A stretch of 64,000 bases of DNA from Drechmeria coniospora (Eukaryota; Ascomycota; Sordariomycetes; Hypocreales; Ophiocordycipitaceae): the NCBI RefSeq assembly GCF_001625195.1, contig NC_054389.1:3964520-4028519 (forward strand). The letters run 5' to 3'. Below the pieces are notes generated by a model, which worked only from the letters and a program-made list of their open reading frames with translations, did not search any database and was not told where the DNA came from. The position numbers were made by a program, and so were the translations under genes. How positions within the stretch are numbered: the first letter of the stretch is position 1; the number at the start of each line of letters is the position of its first letter. Positions 57,098 through 64,000 of this stretch are shown piece after piece.

Positions 57098-59471
57098 GCC
57101 GCCAGCCGTATGCCCGCTGGAGGGACCGTCTCGGCGTGCGTTGGAGTGTCGAGTGGATGCGTGCGGCCTGGTGGCTCCCGTGGCCCGTCTGGCCCAGTGC
57201 TGGCTGCCGCCGTCCCGTCGAGATGCTCACGGAGGGGGGCACAGGGATAGGGGTGAAAAAAGCGACGGCCGCGCTGGGTTTCGCGAGAGATGGTCCCTGC
57301 TCCGGTCAGGCTGGTGGTACGGTGCAACAGTTCCACGGCCGATGAATGACGGCACGGAGGGTGCAACGAACAGAGGCGAAGCCGCGTAGGAATGGGCGCG
57401 GACGGACTCGGCGGAGGGTGAGGGGGTGGAGGTGAAAGGTGGCGATCGGTGCGGCAGCGGAGAGGGGGAGAGGGATAGGAGAGGTGACGAGAGGCAAGTC
57501 GGAGTTGAACTGTCAGGTCCTGTGGTGTCGCATGTCGTCGCGTCGTGGCACCTGCGAGGTCGTGTGGCTTGGTGGTACGTGATACAAGTGCCGATACGGT
57601 ACTAGGTACCTGGCAGGTGTTCTTGTACATGTATCTGTACTTAAGTACGGGGTACACCAAAACCCGTTCGGAACTCTTGCTTAGGTACGGAGTACAAGGT
57701 ACCAGGTACCTAGTACTAGTTTGTTCGCCCTGTGCCTTGTTCCTGGCAGCAGTGGCGGGGTAGGGGCCGGGGGTAATACTTGTGAACACCAGTAATACTA
57801 GGTAACATACCTAGTACAGTAATAATACTTGTACTCCGTACTTGCAAGTGAGCAAGTACTTACTTACAGTAAGTTCGGAGTAGTACTTACATGTACGGAG
57901 TAAGTAATACGGAGTATCCGTCTTGTACAGTACCTAAGTACCTAGTAAGTACTTCATAATGCCTGTAGGCGTATACATGTGCTCCGTACAGTACTGCTAG
58001 ACAGGCGATAATAAGCCACAGCAGTACAAGACTACCCCGCCATGATGTTAGTATCTAGTACTAGGTACTCAGATATGAAACCCGTACTCCGTACAGCATG
58101 GCATGGTATTACTTTCTTATCCGTACATGCACCTAATACTCCGTACAACTACAACTACTTGGTACTTACAATAGGTACCTACCTCCTACTGTAATTACCT
58201 AAGTACTTATGTACTCCGTACTGTAAGTATAGTAGGTAATTACCTACAACTTCTCCGTTCATGTACAGTACTTAGATTGGTCACTCCACGGTAAGTCTGG
58301 CACCTGTCAATGAAACGACGAGTACGTCGGAGAGGGAGTAGAATAAATGCCATTTCGAAAGGAGTAGAATAACGTGTCATTTCGAAAGGAGACGAGGTTG
58401 CGCAATAACATACTACTCTGCTGCTCAAGAGTGCATTCGTTGTGACGGCGCTGGGATGGCTGGTGTGTTGGTTGTGTTCTCCTCGTCGTCCTCGCAGTCG
58501 TCCGTTTCGTGTTGATGCGTCTTGACCAACTGAAAGGGGCCGACATGTTTTGCACCTGTCGCGCTCGGTAGGTCTCGCTGAGGAACAAACAGATGGCCTG
58601 AGGGCGGTGCAGTGCCGCGCGCGCCTTGCACGTACGATGGTGATACGAGAGTGCCCTTGCACAATGGCTCGTACCAGGAACGACCTCGGAGGATAATTCG
58701 GTAGAGAAGCACAGCTGGCATCTGGAAAGGTTGCCTCATGCGCCCGCCCGGAGGGGTGACACGCGACGCACGAGTCCGCAGGGGGCCCGGCCAATCTGCG
58801 CTTCGTCCTGCTGCGTGCCGCTGCCCAGTCGTGCATGCAGGCACATGTATTACTCTGTGAGAGCGTACATGTACACGTCCGCCGTTCGTCTGCCGGGGAC
58901 AATCAGCCAAGGCAGAGGCAAATCATGCTCTCGTCCAGTTTTGTGCCAATCTTGGGCCCGTGCGATGTGCGATCCCTACGACACCCCCCCTTGACCGACG
59001 ATCTCGATCTTCCATACCAGTACTCCGTAATACTGCCACGAGTGCCGATATTGCCAGCCACGCGGTCGGAGACGAAAAAAAGGAGAGGATTGCTCGGAGC
59101 ACATCACTGCGTGCAATACTACACGGAGCACTCCGTACAGAGGCGGTACATGTATACTTGTATGGCGGTATATCTTATGTCGTATTTTGCTCACGTACGA
59201 TGCGCTCGTCGCTCCTGCTCAATGTCGTTGTACGTGTGCAGGTCAAAGGAAGGCATGGGGCACATATTGCATGTTGGTCGCGCCTGTCTCGAACCAGCGG
59301 CGGCACTCCTGCGGGCGCTTCCGAAAGAGGCGCCGCCCTGACTCGTTCCTGCCCGAAGCATGAGCCGTGGTGGAAGCAGCTTGCCGTCAAAAGCAAAACC
59401 AACGCCAGCCATCAGCCAGTCTGACACGGCAAGCACCCTTTGCTCGCTCCTGCTCATTCATGTTTCTGCGG

Positions 59472-59527
<56 letters not shown>

Positions 59528-61274
59528 ACACGACACGCCCGTCCCGCCTGGTCGCCTGTCTGCTTGTTCGCCTCCAAACCAGCTGCGTGTTTTACTTGCA
59601 CGGATTCCTCCATGCCGTGGCATTCAGCGTTCTCATTCCGCCGCCCAGCTTGCCTGCCCTCCTCGGTGCCTTCTTGCCCTACCCTGGCGTCAGAAGTCGG
59701 GGTCCATCAGCTTCGACGAGCTCCCGCAGACGTCAACGGGCTGTCATTCGATGGCCGCCGCCGCACGTACCTGGCCAGCTGCGTCATCCGCCCATCCCTC
59801 GACGAGAGCGGCAGCCGGAGCGGAAGCGGAAGCTGACTTTTGCCCCGACTTGTGTTGGTGGTGGTGATGATGGTGGTGCGTGCGTTCTGGTCGGTCACGC
59901 ACGAGTGCGAGACGACGAGTGCGAGGATGAGCATGTCCGAGGGACGGGGTCCGGCTGCATGCCGTCGAAACCAACCAGCTGGTCATACGGTGGCACGACG
60001 GATGCCCGTCGACGCCCTTTTCCCCGTCGACAAGGGCCAGGACTGCCAACTGTCCTGACGCATGGCGCCATGGCACGAAAGCCGCCACCAGCCGTTGTTC
60101 CTGCTGGCGCTGGCGGGCCTACCGACCACTGACGGTCAGCACATCTGGGCAAGGCAGAGAGCACCGACTGCGGCGTCGACGCGGCCCTCTGTCGCACACG
60201 GCCCCGTCCCCCGTTCTGCCCTTGGCGTTGCCTTTGCCTGGGGCCTGCTGGTCGTGCAGACGTGTCGGTGCGCCGGTGACGGGGTCGCCTTGTACTGTTC
60301 GCCAGGGTGTCGTGTCGGCCTCGACGGAGCCGTCGCCTTGGGTCGCTTGCTCGTCACTTTCTCGCCGTCGCCCGTCGCCGCTGCCGTCGGCCGCCGTCGT
60401 CGACTCCCAACATCACGTTCCGTGGCCGCTCCCACTCATGCTTCCGCTCCGATGCCAGCGGCCACCGGCGATCATCGGCTCGCTCGTGAACGGGCAAACA
60501 AAACTGTTCGCCTCGCCACACCGCAACGACGAGCCCGGATCTTGTCACTCCTCGACGTGACGGATCGGCACCCCACGCCATGGCATGACGGCGAGGCAAC
60601 CGACTCTCCATCGATCCAGGGCCCCTCAGAAAAACCAGAAGGACCAGACCACCGTCCAGCCTCACTCGTGCCGTTGGTGTAACGGGACCTTTGCTCAAGG
60701 CAGCACATCAAACGGTGTGCGTGCATGCCCGCCCGCGTTGGCAGGGTTACTCAGGTAATTTGCCGCATCTGCCAACGCTTGTGCGACACCCCGTTCCCTC
60801 TGCCGCGAGAGATGGACCAGTTACTGGACCACTCGTCGCCTTTGCGTCCAGGCCAGGTCAGAAAGCGAACCCTTGCCAAGGCCCGGTTGTTTGCCCCCCT
60901 CCCCTCTCCTCGACGACCGACAGGTTCATCTCTGGGCTCTACCGAGACTCTCCGTCTTTGCCGCGGCCTTTTTTCTCGCCGAGTCCCTCGGACTATTAAT
61001 AACTGTTTTCCAACCCTGCCATCGGACTCGACCCCGTTTCTTCTCTGTTCCTTTCCTTTCCTTCCCTTCCCTTGCCTCCCCTCACCTTCTTTTCCTCCTC
61101 CTCTTCCGCACGGGCAACGCACAAACAGCCTGCTCGCATCCACTCCGGATAGCTTCCACGCATACCTCGAGCCTTTGGTCCTCAGCCTTGGCATCTTTTG
61201 ACATTCTTCTCCGCTCGACGACCCCCTTGGCGGATAGCACGGAACCGGCCGCCACGTTGTTGCATCAAGCAACC
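57098..61274. other. Long intergenic region with repeats and CT-rich leader
   Basis: No gene is supported. The CENP-T promoter occupies the left end. From 57580 to 58270 lies the densest block of GTACTCCGTAC, TACCTAAGTAC and GTAATAC words in the window. A GCCT microsatellite sits at 59471-59527. Long frames at 59440-60132 and 60062-60682 are GC-rich shadows without motifs. A T/C-rich tract at about 61040-61105 fits the leader of the gene starting at 61275. Confidence 0.5.
59471..59527. repeat. GCCT tetranucleotide microsatellite
   Basis: Fourteen uninterrupted GCCT units. Because the unit is not a multiple of three, the ORFs that run through it change frame with copy number and are unlikely to be coding. 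Confidence 0.95.
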
Positions 61275-61965
61275 ATGTGCCTGACGGGCGAGAAAACGCC
61301 CGAGCGGGCGTCGAACAAGGCACCGGTGAAATGGATCAAGAAATTTCTCGGCGTCGACAAGGAGCGCCTCCACGTCGGTCTCTACGTTCGCGGCAGCGTT
61401 CCCAAGATGCCCGACGGCGAAGATGAGCAAGTGGCCCTCTCTCACCTCTTGGGCCGCCGGAGCGTGCCGCTGACGCGGCGTGCGCAGGTATCACTGGGCC
61501 TTGCTGGCTGGACCCAAACGAAACCCTTGCTCCGGAAGCCGCCACATCATGTATCACACAAAGGAGGACATTGTTTCCCGCGGCAGATCGGTCGAGCCCC
61601 TGCGGAAGTGGGTGTATCTCAACGATTCGAACAGGGCCGCCACGCTCCTCGTCCGCATCGTCGTCGGCAAGATCCACGACCGCGCCCTGCTCGAGAAGAT
61701 GCTCGCCGCCGTCCCCATGCACCCTGAGGACCCGAGCTGGAACTGCGTCCTCTGGACCCACAACGCCTTCCGGGCCGTGGCCGACGACGGCCAAGCGGTG
61801 ACGCTCGCCACCAAGGACTGGGACTTGGTGCGCCGCTGCGCCATGGAGTACGTCGAGGCGAAGAAGGACGCCCACCGCTTCGACGGCAAGGACCCCAAGG
61901 TCAAGTTTGACCCTTTGAAGCCGGCCACGTGGGATCTGTTTACCAACGAGGAGCGAAATGCATAG
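61275..61965 (+). CDS. YHW/GPK-domain fungal protein of unknown function, copy B (DUF6914-like)
   Basis: Two exons, 61275-61426 and 61488-61965, give 209 aa. The intron 61427-61487 begins with the classic GC donor GCAAGT and has a GCTGAC branch site and CAG acceptor. No GT donor in the region gives the right phase, while this one yields MPDGEDEYHWALLAGPKR. Landmarks shared with copy A (34230-34862) are (K)ERLHVGLYVRG, YHWALLAGPK, LLVRIVVGKIHD, a central W, and KDWDLVRRCAMEYVEAKKDAHRF. The N-terminal MCLTGEKTPERASNKAPVKWIKKFLG is basic, with no signal peptide. The family is, I believe, DUF6914, widespread in ascomycetes and without known function; no catalytic residue set is evident. A CT-rich tract ending about 170 nt upstream suggests an active promoter. 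Confidence 0.82.
61427..61487 (+). other. GC-AG intron of YHW/GPK copy B
   Basis: Donor GA/GCAAGT matches the GC-subtype consensus exactly at +1 to +6, the branch site is GCTGAC and the acceptor GCGCAG. The phase is 2, and the join restores the conserved YHWALL motif. Confidence 0.8.
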
Positions 61966-64000
61966 CGCGCCGACAGGCCGGCAGAAGCGGCCTCCCTTGC
62001 TCGCATCGTGCCAGGTTGACGTTGTCGATGAAAGGTCACGTCGGATCCTGGGGCCTCGGCCGCACGGGGTTTTCCATTCGAGTTCTTCTATTTTTGGGAA
62101 GGCGTGGTCGCACAAGCATGCACGCCTACGTGAACGGTCAACAAGATGGGGTGTGGCTTGCATTGCAGAGATTGAGAACGGACGGGACTGGATTCGGATG
62201 GGTGGTATCGCTGTGCTGCATCCCTGTCGTTTTCTCGATTACCCGCTTGCTTTCTATGGCTTGGCTTGCCTAGCCTTGCCTTTCATGCCCTCCTGCCTCT
62301 TGCCATGGACACTCGATTCCCTCCACGGCGGCCTCGTCATCCGTCGTTGCCGGTGTATCGATGGGTCTTTTGGCAGTTTTGACGGCAGTTGTGACGAAAC
62401 TTGATCAACTCTTGGCGGTTGACCGAAACTTGAATCAACTCTTGACCGTTGACTCCTTGGCGTTACCAATGTTGAAGTGTCCCGAGACGCAGGCAAGGCT
62501 GACTGCCTGCCATGGGGACGCGGCCCTGACACAGGCGGCGACCGGTGAGGCTGCAGACCGGGCCGCGATTGGATTGGATACATGTTCCCATGCGCGGTGC
62601 GTAATTTCCACCATGGGTGACGTTTGGAAGTGCACGGCATCTTCGACAGCCTGCCACTCTCTGCCATGCCGGGATGAGTCACCATGGTGCGCGGCAGCTT
62701 CCAAGGCCTGATCTCGATGCATGACTCCGCTCGTGCGCAGCACATTCCGACTACGTCGACGCGAGAAGGTGAGTGCAGTGGGCGATTTCGAGGTTCGTGG
62801 CCACGCAACGCGCATTCGTTTCAATTTGGCCAAGATGCATCGTTGTTCGCGCACGAGGACGGAGGAGCATGTCGTGAGGGATGTGCTTCACATCCCCACA
62901 ACGGACCATCCCATCTCGGCCCTTGAACAGTCATCCTTGCCGTGCCGCCCTCGGACCCGACACATGGCATCCCGCCGGCGCAATGTCGGTCTCGGTCGAA
63001 GCGGTTGGAAGGCGGGGCCGCAAGGTATCTCGGCAGCATTAGGATAACAGTAGGCCGTGGGCATGAGGTCCTCCCGGGACGGACGGGCGGGTCGTGGTCT
63101 TGACGAGACGCCACCGAAGCGGATTTCAAGACCGGACAGGCGTGAAGCGGCCTGCTAGCAGGGACGGGGAGAGCCCCCAGACCCCTATTTCCGTCGGCCG
63201 TCGCGGGCTGGCAGGAGACGCAGGGTAGGGTGGGACTGCGGATTGTACAAGGCGGCCATGTGCGCTCCGATTCAAGGTCAACTCATGCTGGGGTCGGATT
63301 TGCGCAAATACTGAATCGTGTTGCAACGTGTGGGCTAGGAGCGTACGCTGCACGCTGATCAGGTAACTCTAATCATGCTTCGCTCGGTTCGTGTGACGGC
63401 AGAGGTCGACGTTTCGGTGCCAACATTCGCGGACCATCTATTGGCGTACCCTCGCCGCCGTCCACTCACTCGATATGGAGAGGGTGCTGAAACGATGGGC
63501 GAAGGAAATCCCATCCATCCATTGTCGGCAATCGGGTTGGATGGAATGGGAGTCGAGGAGGAGGAGGAGGAGGAGGAGGAGGGGTTCGAGCTGCAGTCAA
63601 ACTATGATCCTCTTCGACCGTTTCAGGCTCGCTACCGAGATCAAGGCATACGGAAAGCCGACATGCGGCAGTGTGATGGTTCGGCGGATGGGTGTCGTGT
63701 CGTTTTCGGTCACGAGCAAGAGCTCTCTTGTTTCGTTTCAGCGCGGTTGGTGGTGAAGCAAGTGCCGTCGCAGGGGGTGCGTCAAGGTGCTTCTCCTGCC
63801 CCGGACCAGCGACGGACGGTGCGGGCTGGTGGTGGTGCAAGGAAGGTCATGGACCGAGGTGCGGTGGCATGCCGTGGAATGTGATTCACGAGGCGTCGTG
63901 GATGCCAGATCTCCTCGCTGGGAACACTCGTGCAGGTGCCAACGATTCGATTCGGCTTCGTCCCGGCCGTCGCTCAGCAGGTGGCGGGGCTGCCAGGATC
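61966..64000. other. Right-end region without a supported gene
   Basis: Only low-complexity frames are present. A 169-codon frame at 63375-63884 is built around a GAG trinucleotide run (about 63555-63583) and has no recognisable domain. A gene could continue beyond the right edge, but nothing here supports one. Confidence 0.45.
63555..63583. repeat. GAG trinucleotide run
   Basis: About nine GAG units in a row. The surrounding frame would read poly-Glu but has no other protein features. Confidence 0.85.

Noticed and set aside
56746..57789. 347-codon minus strand ORF upstream of and overlapping CENP-T
   Set aside because: Low-complexity Pro/Arg/Ser composition in another frame than the CENP-T exon, with no motif.
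58240..58902. 220-codon minus strand ORF
   Set aside because: Cys/Arg/Ser-rich random-looking translation running into the GTAC island; no domain.
59440..60682. Two + strand ORFs of 230 and 206 codons
   Set aside because: The first passes through a GCCT microsatellite, which breaks frame with copy number; neither has a recognisable domain.
63375..63884. 169-codon + strand ORF at the right end
   Set aside because: Built around a GAG run; the rest lacks conserved features.

Overview
The window looks like nuclear DNA of a filamentous ascomycete, probably a sordariomycete close to Hypocreales. The evidence is GC-rich coding sequence, many 50-80 nt introns with GT(R)NGT donors, CTRAC-type branch sites and YAG acceptors, a Zn2Cys6 regulator, and ascomycete-type housekeeping proteins (COQ4, SURF1, MIX17, CENP-T, C1D/LRP1, GDT1). 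Intergenic DNA carries many copies of a palindromic GTACGGAGTAC / GTACTCCGTAC word. The genus cannot be fixed from sequence reading alone.

Layout from left to right: ML-domain TRP-like membrane protein (2311-5176 +); small zinc-ribbon-like hypothetical (8491-9132 -); GDT1/TMEM165 cation transporter (13178-14859 -); DCAF11/LEC14B-like WD40 protein (16972-19137 +); CFIm68/CPSF6-like RRM protein (21303-22582 +); SET-domain lysine methyltransferase (23126-24307 -); COQ4 (27481-28492 +) convergent with PDCD5 (28835-29366 -); a ketopantoate-reductase-fold protein with degenerate motifs (29956-about 31386 -); a YHW/GPK-domain protein, copy A (34230-34862 +); a Zn2Cys6 factor (37040-39040 +); an FAD monooxygenase (40122-41630 +); a doubtful small gene (43632-44143 -); a MYND zinc-finger protein (44289-45032 -); C1D/LRP1 (46563-47259 +) convergent with an unrecognised 338-aa protein (48098-49256 -); MIX17-type twin CX9C protein (50821-51465 +) convergent with a UBX/erasin-like protein (51689-53179 -); SURF1 (54105-55329 +) tail to tail with CENP-T (55396-57097 -); and YHW/GPK copy B (61275-61965 +).

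Most genes are unrelated housekeeping genes. Several act in mitochondria (COQ4, SURF1, MIX17, perhaps the KPR-like protein), but nothing shows that they are organised together. The stretch most like an accessory block is 34.2-41.6 kb: three consecutive + strand genes (YHW/GPK copy A, a Zn2Cys6 regulator and an FAD monooxygenase) flanked by gene-poor DNA. Splice models were built by hand from frame, splice consensus and protein continuity. All phases close, but none was checked against RNA or a database.
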